Assembly: GCA_001051155.2 (NCBI GenBank)
Contig: JYIP02000003.1
Span: 5,394,001 to 5,458,000, forward strand
Length of the DNA stretch: 64,000 nt
Source of the DNA: Chrysoporthe austroafricana
Lineage: Eukaryota; Ascomycota; Sordariomycetes; Diaporthales; Cryphonectriaceae
Reading direction: 5' to 3'
The notes beneath the pieces were generated by a model. It was not told the DNA's origin. It did no database searches and saw only the letters and a list, made by a program, of their open reading frames with translations. This document shows positions 34,675 through 47,682 of the stretch, piece by piece (position 1 is the stretch's first letter; the number at the start of each line of letters is the position of its first letter). A program made the position numbers and the translations under genes.

Positions 34675-37600
34675 TTATTTGTGTACCGATACACTTCGCA
34701 ACCTTGCTAAATACTCCCCATCAATAACAGGACAGAGCTCTTCAATATTCTTCTCGTACTTCCCATTACCACTTTTCAGAATTCTTTTCGTTTTAGAGTC
34801 ATCGAGAGAAAACATCCGATGCCCAAGGTTGACATATTCCCTTGCCAATTCCACAATGGATGAGTTCATCCCTTGTACTTTTTCTAGCCTGTCTAGCCAC
34901 CGCTTGATAGGTAGTCTGCTGATTTTCTGCTCGGAGATATTGCCACTGCTCCACGAACTAACGCGCTGCTGCTGAGCCAGAAGCTCAGAGAACTGATGCA
35001 AGCTGAGTGGCTGTGGATTGCGGATGTGAAAAACCCTTGGTTCTTGGCCAGATGTTGTGACATTGGCTCTGTCCGAGTCGGTGGCAGCCTTGAGACGTAG
35101 GATAGCTTCCACAATATAATCAGAGGTCACGACATCGATATCCAATGCTGCATCATCGCCGTCACCAAACTCAGGAACAGAGCTGGACTCTAGCATAACG
35201 CTGACAAGGCCAAAGAAAAAGTTGTTCTCCGTGGTTCTGGTGCCATGCTGTGGGCTAGAGGGGAGGTCTGGTTGAAATGCGTTGGTACCTGCAGCTAGAG
35301 CAGATGCTCTGTAAATACTAGTTGGTATGCCCCTTTGTGAGGCTTGAGAAAGGAGCATCTCAGCAGCCCACCGTGTCTTGAAGTAAGCGAGGTCCGGGCC
35401 CGAGGGTGTGAAGAAGCTTGGGGCTCTCTCCGTTTTCACCAAGCCACGATCGTGACCGTTCGGAGACGAGTCAGTCGTTGTGTTCCACCGTTGGAGATGC
35501 AACACACTCCATGTCGAAAGATAGTGAATTTGGGTGGAGTCTCCAGCACCATTACCCCCGCTGTCAGCTCCCAAGGCCGCTAGGCGGATTATATCCCGAG
35601 TAGCATCAACATTAACCCGCTTGAGAGTGCTGTACGATTGTGCCAGGGAGACGAGTGCACCAAAGTGGTAAATAGTCTTGAGGGAGTGACCCAATTCTGT
35701 GAAATTCTCAGGAGAAAGCCCAAGTTCTGGTTGGCTGAGTGAACCGGGGAGTATATCGATGTGCGAGGCGATAGCGCCCGAAGTTGTAAGCTCAGACAGA
35801 TCGGGATATTTGACCAGCATGCCAACAATATCACTGATAGTAAGTGGGCGCTCTGAACCTAGCACGGCTATGCGTGTGGGTGCTGCTGTGGACTTGGCCT
35901 GTGCTGCAAACTCGTGTCGTAGAAGCGAGATGAGCATCTGCTCGCCGACGATGGTTTCGGGTCCCGTCACGAGGATGGTGGCATGGCCAAGTTGACTGCC
36001 AGTGATGGTCTCTGCCCGCGATAGCTGTGACGGATGGAAATGAGGCGCATCAGGAAGCAAAGCCTCGGCAGCCCAGTCCACCTCACGAGCTTGATGACTA
36101 TCGTGCTGCAGCAGTTTGCTACTCAAGCCCATCTTCCTTAATACGATCCTTGTTAGCGTAAGGGCCGAAGAATCATTGAAAAAATCCGTGACTTCAATCT
36201 TTTGCTGGAAGTCACGCTTCACGATTGCCAGAACCCTTAGTGCCAGCAAGCTGTGGCCACCGAGGTCGAAGAAGCTCTGTGATGGAGAGACCATCCGTGA
36301 AGATTTGAGCTTGAGTACGGTTCTGAATGTCTTTATGATCGAGGCTAGGATCTCCTCGCCTTGGTCCTTTTCTTCGAATTCCTGGATAGGGGCCACGGAT
36401 GATTGAGTAGGGAAGGTCAAGTCCAGTTCCATGCTGAGCAGCTCTCTCCGCGCACGCTTGCCACTGGTGGTGTACGGTAGCGAGGGCATGAAGTGATAGC
36501 CATTCGGCATCATATATGTGTTGAGATGCTCTTTAGCCATCTTGTGCATCTTGTTGACAAAGCCTTGTCTTGACTCGCAAGAAAGGGCGACATTCTTGGT
36601 GTCGAGGAATGCAACCAGCTGCCGCTCATCCACTAAGTTGTCCTCTAGATCCTGCGAGTGACTTCTCGGCACGACGACAACGTCACCCACCGGATTCTCC
36701 GGCAAAGTCCTTGCGATATGACTCAGCACATTTTCGATTTCTCCAAGATCCATCCGAAACCCTCGTAGCTTGATCTGTGTGTCGCCAGCGATTCGTCCCC
36801 GAAACTCCATTTCCCCCGTGCCATCAGTGCGGAAGACGCCCCTATCTCCAGTGCGGTACATCTTTGCCCACCCGTGTCCGTACAGCTCCACGGAAGCAAA
36901 AGGATCGGAAACATAAGAAGTTCCGGTAGCAGCGTGAGAGACTCCAAGATATCCTGCCCCAACCAATGGGCCGCCCTGGCAGATCTCGCCTACGACACCT
37001 GCCGGCACAGGCTGCAGATTTGCATCCACGATATAATGGGAGCAATTTGCCAGTCCAGTGCCGATTGGGAGAGGCAGGCCACTGTCTGCTTCTTGTCTAG
37101 TGACGGCGTGTGTGGTGGTCTGCACGGTAGCCTCGCTGGGACCCCACTGCGTATGCACGCTCAGATTGGGCAGATCGAGGTCGCGGTAGATGCACTGCAC
37201 GACACGAGTGGGAAGCACCTCACCGGCAAAGATGGCGCGGCGGTAATTTGCGCACATTTTGAGGTTGTCGAGGCTGTGCATCAGGATAGAGGCGAACTGA
37301 GATGGTGGGAAGTATGTGATCGTCACTCCTCCCCGATGCATGAACGCGGACAGTGCAGTGGGATCTCGCCGCACGTCTTCCTTAGCGAGCAACGCTGTAG
37401 CGCCGCTAGTCAAGGCTCCCCAGAGTTGAGCAACAGAGAGATCAAAAGTTGTAGGACTGTGGAAGAGGATCTTGTCTTGAGCGCAGAAAGAATGGTGGGT
37501 GTTGTGCGCGGAGAGCATAGATTGCGTGTTGCCATGCGTTAGGAGGACTCCTTTGGGTTCGCCTGTGCTTCCCTATCAAATTTGGAAGCGTACAGCTCGT

Positions 37601-40600
37601 GGTTAGTTGTGAAAGCAGAGTTTGGACTTATTGGGCACCGGAGGCAGTGGCCGTGGCTTAGAGCAGGAAGGGGGAGATGAGGAGAACTCACCGATGTGTA
37701 TATAACATAGAACGGGTCATTGGCACGCGGCTCATTGTAGACCCAGGTACCGGCTTTACCTGCATTGCCGCTGATAGGCAACACCATCTGAGGAATATTA
37801 GATGAAACACGATCGCTCTTCAAGATGGTGTCCGCTCTCTCCTTAAGGTCGCTTGAGATAAGTAGGGCAGAAATATCAGCTTCGGTGACCATGTGTTTGA
37901 GTCGATCGGTCGCGAATCCGGGATCCAGCGGCACATAACCACAGCCCGACATAATTGTCCCCATCATCGCGACCACCATATCGATTCCTGGAGAAAGCAT
38001 GACTCCAACAAGCCTCTCCGCGCCCCTCTCCCTCAAACTCACTGCCACGCCCTTTGCATTTCTCAACAATTCGACATAGCTTATTGTCTCTCCGTCTGAC
38101 GTTTCGATAGCTGTCGCATCCGGGGTTGCGTTAGCAACTTCTAGGATCTTTGCAACCACCGATCGTCCACCCCACGGATCGGCGACTGCCTTTTCTGCCG
38201 CCCAGTATTTCGTCCTTAGGCTCTCAATCTCTTTAGCGCCACACATTGGGATTTCATTCACGGGTTGGCGGTGGTCATGGACAGCGGATGAGATAAAGAC
38301 AACTAGGTTTTCCATAAAACGTTCCATGTCAACCGTGCGGTAAAGGATCGGGTCAAATTGTAGCTTGAGAATAAGACCAACTGATGGATTCTCAGTTGCT
38401 TCCAGGGCAAGGTCGTACGGCGTGGGGACGTCAGCCACGCTAACGTCGGAGAGAGAGAAGTCAACGGTGTTGAAAGTCGGATGTTGACCATACATTTGAT
38501 AATTGACAGCAATTTGGCTAATCGGGAAGTGGGCATTAGTGCGCTTGAGATTGAGCCCAGCCGTGATAGCATCGAACGGGACGGACGAGTGCTGCAGAGC
38601 ATCCAGGACGACGTTTTTGGTGTAGCTCAAGAGCTCGTCAAATGGCGATGCGGTGCCTGAATCCGAGTTCGGCCCCAAAACGGATTTCAATCGTAGGGGG
38701 ATCATATTAACAAAGCAACCCAGCACATCGTTGACTTCGGGGTGTGGCCGGTTGCCGTCGATCATCAGCATCGTGACGTCCTCCTCGCCTGTGTACCGGA
38801 AGATGAAGGCGCGGAACGCAGCCACTAGAAACTGGAACGGTGTTGCGCCAGCTGCAGAAGATATCCGTTTCATTCTCTTGAGTAGTTTTGGTCCAAGTAG
38901 TGCCTCTACTGTTGGTACGTCGGTCTTAGGGATTCTGTTCTCATCCCGTTGCTTGACTATTGAGAAAGGCAGCATCGTGCAGGCTTCTGGTGCCCCTGAA
39001 AGTGTCTCCAGCCACCATGCAGTGTCAGCTGCTATTTTGGGGGACTTTTCCAGCTGATTGTTATGCCATTGAGTGAAGTCGGCGTAGGACAGGCGAGGAG
39101 CTGAGATGCGTCCAAGATCCTGCTGAGAGGCAATGGCCTCGTAGATAGCCATGTATTGATCAATAAACGAACGCGAACTGCCATTATCGAGGGCGATATG
39201 GTGGCACACGAAGGAGAAGCAGTATTGCCCCTCTGCGAGTTTGAACAGACAAACCCGCAGACACTCGCCTGCTTCGATGTCGATGGGCTGGCTTCGTAGT
39301 TGTTTGATGCCATCTGCAAGTGCTTCAGCAGTGTTCACAGCGCCTGAAAGGTCACTCTGCAAAATCATAGTCTGGAAGGAATCCAAGACAGTCTGCTCCG
39401 TGTACTCCTCGCCCTCAGAATATTTGGTTCGCAGTATAGCGTTCCTCTTAGCAAGCTCTTCCAAGCTTCGTTGAAGCAGAGCTAGCTTGGGGGCCCCACT
39501 AATACGGCCGGAGACCACGAAGTTCAGCGCGCTGGGGTTGGGTAGGGCGTTGTGAAGGAACCAAAACCGACTCTGATAGTTGGAAAGTGGAACGGCTTGA
39601 GAAACAAGCATTCCTGGAACAATTTCGTACTCCGATCCCATGTTCTTCGCTTTCGCCTTCTTGGAAGCTCCAGCCACTGCGCTGTCGCTGTTGGATTTGT
39701 TTGTGGATCCCTGTGACTCCGAATAGTCAAACCTCATAGACTCGACTACTTTCCTAGAAAGACCTTCAATGGATTTGGCACCAAGAATGTCAAAGAGCGG
39801 GACATCCACCGACGTGCCTGTGGAGAACCATTTCCTAAATTCAACCGCCACAATGGAATCCAGACCGTACGCGGTAAGAGGCTGATCCGGCTGAATCGAC
39901 TCAACTGGCGTCCCCATTACCGCAGCAATCTTGTCAATAAACGCGTTCATGAGTACCTTGGTTCGTTCTTCGATCTCGCCAGCAGTTTTGATCTGGGCGG
40001 TCAGTGAAAGACCCGATGTGCGACCAGCAGACTCGGATTCCAAATCTAAATTCCTGTATAGATTGCGGAAAAGTGGTTTGGACGCCCAGTAAACATCCTT
40101 GCGCTTGATATTGATGCCGGTGATGATTTGATGGTGGTCAATATTAGGCTCGTCGTTTTCAAGGATTCGAGCCTTGCTGGATGTAACGGCCTCCTGAATG
40201 TGATAGAAGAGCTCATCTTCGCTTATTGACTCATCTATAAGCTCTCAGGTTAGTCTTCTCTGTCCGCGTTTTTACTCTTCAAATAACAGAATCCACAAGG
40301 AAAAAAGAAAAAAGCAAATAGGATGTATGATGGAGTTGAGAGTAATGGATGGCATAAGAGGTCATCCAGTATCACTCAAGGAGATACTTACAACCCAAGC
40401 GCTCGAGAATCTTGGCCAATTCGTGATCCTCAGCAACGGCGCCGTGGTCTGCAACCACACCGACATTCATAGTCGTTCCAGCCAGGCCCCTGGCCCGTCG
40501 GTGACGCATGAGTGCGTCAAGGTAGGAGTTCGCTGCGGCGTAGTTCGCTTGACCTGCGGAGCCTACTACGGAGGATGACGAGGAGAAGCAGACGAAGAAA

Positions 40601-43600
40601 TCAAGATCGATGCCAAAACTCTCGATTTCTTTGTGCAAATTCAGTGCTCCCAGTGTTTTTGGATGCACACAGGCTTTCCAATTTTCGGGCGTCATCTGCG
40701 AGAAAGGAGTGTCTCTCAGGACCATCGCTGCCATGAAAATTCCGCCGAGGTTGTTCTTTAGGGCCGCAATACAAAGTTGCACGTCCTTTGGTTTGGACAC
40801 GTCGCCTTTGAACACTGAGACTTCGACGTTCCGGGCTTTGAGCCACGACACGGTTTCTTGGGCATCAGGCCTCGCGTCACCTGACCGAGATAAGAAGGCA
40901 ATTTTCCTTGCCCCTCGACGAAACATCCACTCGGATAATGACCGCCCTATCCCGCCTAGACCGCCGACTAGCAGGAAACACTTGTCTTTGTGAAACAGCT
41001 CCTCATCCACTGCAAAAGAAGCAGGAATGACAGGAACCAGCTCGTCGTCCTCGGGTACAAGGACAATTTTGCCAAAGAACTTGCCCATCTGAAGTGTTCG
41101 GAACGCTCTCTGAGCCTCGCCGTAGCTGAATTCCTTGATGGGTCCCGGAGGTTGTATCTTCCCATCCCTGATGAGATAGTACGACTCCCGCATCAACTGT
41201 GCGAGAAGAGACCTCCCGCTGTGAAATAGTGTGATTAAGTCCACGCTTGCATACGAAATGTTCCTGCGGAAGGGCTCCATCTCGAGCCTCGTGTTCTCAT
41301 GAATATCTCGCTTACCAATCTCGACCATCCTACCCAGAGGCGCCATGCACCGCCATGTAGCATGGAGAAGATCGCCAGCGAGACTGTTGAGTGCGACGTC
41401 ACAGCCCCTGCCGTTCGTGACGCGCATCACGCCCTCAAGAAAACTATCGTCCCGGCTCGAGAAAATCATTTCGTCTGAAACACCGAATTGCGACCGCAAA
41501 AACTGCCGCTTCTCCGCTGATCCGACAGTGGCAATGACCTTTGCGCCGGCTTGCTGCGCAAGCTGGATGGCCATCTGGCCCACTCCACCTGCTGCGGCGT
41601 GGACCAAACAGAACTCTCCAGGTTGTAGGCGAGCCACATAGTTGAGAGAGTAGTGTGCAGTCATAAGAACCGCTTGAAAACTTGCGGCCGTGACAAATGA
41701 CATATCATCGTCTATTTTATGCACTAGCTCGGCTGGGCTTCTCACTAGGCTGCGATGAGCTCCCTGGCCGGGGCGGATGGCCAGGACACGGTCCCCGGGC
41801 TTGAACAGAGATGGTGATATGGAGCTACCCACTCTGCTCACGACCCCAGCTGCCTCGTCACCAAGACGGTAGTCATCGATGATGCCTATCGAGGCCGCGA
41901 TATCGCGGAAGTTGAGGGCCGATGCGCGGACCGACACCTCAACCTCGTCAGGCGCTAAGTGATCGTCGGCTACATCCTCGTCATCATCGAATGCAAGGGT
42001 ATCAAGGAGGCCCGTTTTACCAATCTTTAGTGCCAGCTCGCGGTGTTGGCCTTTTGCATGGTTTCGGAAGGGCTCTAGACGCACACGCCGGTTAGTTTGC
42101 ATCGGAAGCTTGCTGTTCCGGGCATCATCGGCCTCCACGCGAGGAATGTGGAGGATTCCGTTGTGTACAGCGAGTTCATCCTCGTTAGGGCAGAGTGTGA
42201 GGACTTCGACTATACGAGCAGCCACCTGGTCCACCTCCGCGTCTGTGTTTGTGGTATAGGGATCGAGGTCCAAAGTCGCAAAATGTAAGTCGTCATTCTC
42301 GCTGCGAATAGTTCGGACGAGACCATTAAGGGTTGCTTGTTCAGGTCGAGGTACATCGCCCGTCGCACCCAGGGTCACCCAGATTATATTGGTAGACGAC
42401 GATGACGTGGCTACCAGCGCCTGCAGAGCCTTCAAGTTGTGCTCCAAGTTCCCATCCTGGGCATCTGGACTGAAAAAAACGTCTTCGTCCAGACTCACTA
42501 GACACACCACGGCTTCAGACTTGATGTGACGTATTTTCTCTGCGTCAAATAACATCTGTTCCATGGCGCCGGGATAAGTCTCCATGATTCTAGAAGCAAT
42601 AATCTTTGTATCCTCGGATGCGTTCTTGGAAAGCAAGATCGTAGCAGGCTCAGTAGGCTTGGCGGAGTTATCGTTGCTTAACAATCGAACACAACGAAGA
42701 GCCCGAGACGTGAACACTTCCTCGAAATCCGTAGCGTGCGCGGCTGCGTCGTGAATCAGGTACCCGCCGGGTTTCAAAAGCCTCGCGACATCGCCAGTTA
42801 AAGTTTTGCCACAGACCACAACGAGATCGTATTCGCACGTCTCAGGGGGTTCAAAATCCAGAAGGCCAGGCCAAATGATCTCAGCATCTTTCTTGGTCTC
42901 GGGTGTTGGCTGCTTAGCTGCGGTGATGGTCAAGCTGCCGAACTTTCGCCTCTCGCCATTCAAACCACCCATGAACTTAAGTGTAGCCTTAAGAATGGTA
43001 GCATCAACTTCAGGAATGGCCAGCAAAATTTTAGCATCAGGGATCTCATGTGCAAAGATTCCTAGAGCTTGGGCCAGATCCATAGCTTCGACCAGCCCTG
43101 CGCTGTTGGCAGAGCCCAGCCTCGAGAACAGAGGCATCCAGCGAATATTGAAGAATAATTCCTTTTTTCCTTTGCCTTCTCCAGTAGATGATGACGATTT
43201 CGATTCGTTTCCGAGAGCAGTCAGCTCTAGGCCGCTCATCCGGACTAATGCGTCGTTGCTATCGTCATCCGTTATGATCCGGAGTTCGTTATGAGCGACT
43301 CTCATTCCCGGCACTTCGAGTAAATAGTTAGGAACCAACGAATCAGAGGTCAGAAGGATGGGATTAGCTTACTCTTAGTCTCGCAGTGAACCCACACATT
43401 TTGCACCTTGCTGCTTGCTTTCCTCTCGCACATTATGCCGGAGACTGTAGCGTGCCGAATAAGGGTCGGCACAAAACTCTCGCTGAGTATTTTAGCTCGT
43501 CGACCACCTGAAGCACCACAGGTCTCGACGGCCGCGAAGATTGCATGAAATGCCGCATCAAGCATGGTAGGATGCAAAATACACCTGTCTGCGCTGTTCT

Positions 43601-46600
43601 CGGCGTTCCTGAATTTCTCATCGTTCAAGACCACGCGTGAGGGATCAAATGCCAACTTCGCAATCGAGAACCCGGGGCCGGACTCGACAGAACCACTGAG
43701 AAGACGAAACGGACCACTGTAGCTGAGACCGACGGCACTGAGTTGGGAGTAGTAAAGCTCGGCTGCTTTGCGCCTCGTAGTCAGCCTCTGCAGCTGCCCG
43801 AAAGTGAGGCCGAAAGCCTTGGACTTGGTACAGCTCGCCGGGTCCACGCTAGCAGGAACAGGCTTAGGACCAAGCTTTGCGCAGACCATCCCGTGGCAGT
43901 GCTCAGTCATAACATTGGACCCGTCGAAGGAGACAATGGAAAATCGAAACCAGGAGGCATGTACACTCTTGGCAGAACTCGCATAGGGATAGAGCTGGGT
44001 GAGTACTTCAGTCCCTGTTTCGTCACTCCCACCAAGGATCATAGCATTTTTAAAGACGACATCTTTAAGCTGGAACTCAGCAATAAATTTATCCCCATCC
44101 TCAGGTAGAGTACGTTGCGTTGCTTGTGACACCGCCTCGAGTGCCATGGAGAGGTAGCCTGCACCTGGAAAGATGGTTTTACCATCAACAACGTGGTTTG
44201 ATAGCCATGGCAATTCCGACACTCGGACATAGTTTCGCCACAAGGGCTGGGTCTTAGGTGCGTCTGGAACCGGGGCGCCGAGAAGGCTGTGCCGGTCTCT
44301 CCGAAGACGGTGCTCACGGATGGCGCGCGTTTCAGCCCAGAGGGAACCAGCAGAGTGGTCCCATGGATAGGAAGGGAGATCATTTAGGATTTTGCCAGTG
44401 GAGTGAGAGTGTGTTTCAAGGGTATCCGCGTCAAGCCAGTGATGGCTGTTGACAGCCTCCAGGTCAACAGGATAGCCAAGGGTAAATAACTGGCCAGCTG
44501 TGGAGAGCAAAGCCTCGAAAGCAGGGAGGTCCCTCGTGAGTGTGCCGAGATATGGGATATCCAGCTTCAAGCTCTTGATGATATCTCGCGATGGACCTTT
44601 CAGGGCAGGGTGGGGGCCGATCTCTACGAGTATATCGACGTTCGGCTCTTCGTCTTGGTCAATCAAGATACCGGTCAAGGCGTCAGCGAAACGCACCACG
44701 CCGGTCATATTTGCTGCCCAGTAGGAGGCATCCATGGACCGGGCGCTTGAATCGCGGGCTGTAACGCTGGACATCATTGATACCTTGGCCTGCTCCGGCG
44801 CGAATCCCGGCGTGGTGGATAAGGCTCTCTCAAAGCCAGGAGCAAGCGGGTCCATATGATGCGAGTGGAAAGCTTGTTCAACACGCAGCTTCCGGACAAA
44901 TATCTTCTGCTCTTCAAGGTACTCTTTCAACTGTAGCACAGCATCCTCGTCTCCAGAAAGCGTCAGACTTGTCGGGCTATTGACAGCTGCCAAAGCAATT
45001 TGTCCCTTGTAGGGAGCAATGATAGCGCGGCCGTCAGCTTCCGTCATGCCGACAGCAATCATAGCGCCACGCTTGGCTCCAGTTCCAGAAGACATGTAAA
45101 GTCCCCGGTAGTACGCACAAGTCACGGCGTTATCAAATGAAAGCACACCCGCGGCATACGCTGCAGCAATCTCGCCACTCGAGTGTCCCGCAACCGCGTG
45201 GGGCGTAATGCCCCAAGACTTAAGTAGATCGACAATAGCGAGTTGAAGAGCTGCACAAAGAGGTTGCGAGTACAAACTCTGAGTCAATCTACTCTCTTCG
45301 GCTGACTTGCGCAGCTCTTCCAGACAAGTCCATTCTGGACCATCATGCAGCTGGGAGAGAATCTTGTCGCAATGCTGAATAGTTTGCCGGAACAGTGGAG
45401 ACTTCTCGAGAAGTTCGCGGCCCATTGCATGCCACTGGGCACCCTGGCCTGTGAAGACGAAGCCGAGACGGGGCGTCGTAGCAGCGGGCAGAGGTGACTT
45501 CCACTGCGCTAGTGGCGACGGGTTGTCGAGACTGTTGACAACTGAGGCCATATCCTTACCAATAGCAAACGAACGTAGCTGATGTCGAGATCGTCGGTGA
45601 TGGCAGTAGCTACGACACAAGTCGGCGACTTCAACTTGATCGCTCTTTTCAAGGATGTAGGACCTGATATCTTGAACTAGGTTCTTGGCTGATTTATCGT
45701 TGTGCGCCGTCAGAACCATCAAGTACGGCCTGTCGCCGGATGTATCGCGCATGCTCGGCCAGACACTGGGCACACTCGAACGATGAGAGATGTAATTCTC
45801 AAGGATGACGTGAGCATTAGAACCTCCATATCCAAAGCTGTTAATCGATGCTCTCCTAATTCCTGTCTCGGTTGCTGGCCAGTCCGTGACTTCGGTCGGA
45901 ACGGTAATCTTGAGAAGCTTGAAATCAATATCCGGGTTTGGTTTGTTGAAGTGCATATTGGGAAGAATCTTGCCCTTTTCTATGCACATGACGGCCTTGG
46001 TGATTCCCGCCAGCCCAGAAGCTCCCTCGAGATGGCCTAAGTTGGATTTGATCGATCCAACGAGAAGCGGCTGGTCAGCTTCCCGGAAGGGCGCAAAGAC
46101 GCTTCCGATAGCCTTCGCCTCGATGGGGTCGCCTGCTTTGGTCCCTGTCCCGTGTGCTTCAAAGTAACCTGTCTCAGCCAGGTCGATTCCAGCCTTAGCA
46201 TATGTCTGTCGAATGAGCTCCGACTGGGCCGCGCCGTTCGGAAGTGTGAGACCGCTCTTGGAACCGTCGTGGTTACTACCAGTTGCGCGAACGACCGCTC
46301 GAATGTGGTCATTGGCTGCTTCGGCGGCACGTCTTTTCCGAAGAATAACCGCACATACACCCTCGCCACGGGCATATCCAGTCCCGTCGGCATCGAACGT
46401 CCGGCATCGACCATCCGACGACAGCATGCCGAAATCTGTCATGGTGATGAAGATGCTGGGATCGAAATGCAGGGCCGAGCCAGCGATGATGGCAATGTCG
46501 GCCTCACCAGACTGGAGGGATTGATTGCCCAAGTGGAAGCACACCAAAGAGGATGAGCATGCTGTATCGACGGTCACGCTAGGACCGTGCAAACCAAAGC

Positions 46601-47682
46601 AGTAAGAAATACGGTTCGAAAGGACAGCGTTCCCAACTCCAGTTACGGTATATTTGCCATACTGTGCGAGGTCCTTGATAGTCATGGCATTGTAATCGTT
46701 GGAGAAAGAGCCAACGTAGACGGAAGTGCGGGTGCCTTTGATTTCCTCCATGGTTATTCCGGCTTTGATGGGTTAGCTTATATCAGTCACGTCGGATTTT
46801 TAGCCAAGTAGTTGACAAGCAGAGAGTAAAAGAAAGGGTGATGAAGTCAAGAAAGCAGGAAATGACAGGGTAGTAAAAGGGAGTGGTGTCATGACAGGAA
46901 CGTAGATTCAAAATAGTGGTCGTGGGAAAACGGTGAGACGAGTGGGCGAAGTAGCCGCCAGACAAGAGATACCGAGAGTAAGTACCGTGACGGGTCACGC
47001 AGCCAAGCTAGCTAATTGCCTTGTATTTCGTTGGACTCGATTCTTTTTGGTGGGAGGGCTGATCATTCAAAGGGCTGAATGGGAAGCGCTTTGGAAGAAA
47101 AAAGATTCTAGAGAATAATAGCTGGGTACGCACCGTCTTCGAGAGCCTCATATACGACTTCAAGTAGAAGTCTCTGCTGAGGGTCCATTGACTCAGCCTC
47201 CTTGCGGGAGATACGGAAGAACTCATTGTCAAACTCGCCAAGAGATTGGTCGAGAAAGTAACCATAGCGAGCGTTGCTCTGAAGTATGCATTTATCAGTA
47301 CGTCTGAAACAACGTTTGATTTCTAATTAGAAGAGATATTTTGGGAGCAACTCACCGTCCCCTTATTTGTGCCAAAGGGGTGGTAGAAGGCATCAACGTT
47401 GAACCGATCTTCAGGCATTTTGCGTTGTACATCCTTCTTGGTCGCTAAGTTGTCCCAAAGTTGGGACATGTTATTTGCTCCAGGAAAGCGCATTGCCATG
47501 CCAATGATAACACTGGGATCATTAGTTGCACCAGCTGGGTTAGCACTACCCGACTCAACAGTTGTCACTGAGGAGACGGATACCGAGGAGGTGGTAGTCT
47601 TCGTCGGTGTCATGCTGGGCGACAGAAATGACTGGGCGTCCACTTGCCCAGCCAAGTTAGGAGATGGCAACGATAGAGCCAT
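34675..47682 (-). CDS. Hybrid highly-reducing PKS-NRPS (KS-AT-DH-ER-KR-ACP-C-A-T-R*)
   Basis: Six exons (47682-47356, 47278-47134, 46762-43373, 43313-40392, 40234-37692, 37572-34675) join in phase into 4,074 residues. Introns have GT-AG ends and several show CTAAC branch sites. Domains: KS about 57-480 (Cys226 in DTACSSS, His361, His401); AT about 590-900 (Ser685 in GHSSGE); DH about 1000-1280 (His1014 in [11 protein letters not shown], Asp1226); a stretch with a decayed methyltransferase-like end ([10 protein letters not shown]) and no SAM motif; ER about 1715-2040 with an intact HAAAGGVGQ motif; KR about 2065-2260 (GGLGGIG, Lys2173, Tyr2212); ACP Ser2388; condensation domain with HHIALDN at 2606-2612; adenylation domain with [16 protein letters not shown] and TSGKRAR; thiolation Ser3550; reductase-like domain from about 3632. 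It should make a reduced polyketide chain, couple it to one amino acid and release it. It is the core gene of the cluster. The product is not predictable here. Confidence 0.93.

Noticed and set aside
36874..37542. 222-codon plus-strand frame inside the PKS-NRPS adenylation region
   Set aside because: Antisense shadow of a confidently identified coding exon, with low-complexity composition.
43743..44108. Plus-strand frames inside the DH region (and others at 38653, 40610, 42806, 46152)
   Set aside because: All lie opposite coding exons of the PKS-NRPS and show no motif.
34675..47682. Reading the PKS-NRPS as several separate genes
   Set aside because: All five breaks have GT-AG introns that join in phase and restore conserved motifs (for example [11 protein letters not shown] and YEALED/AG).
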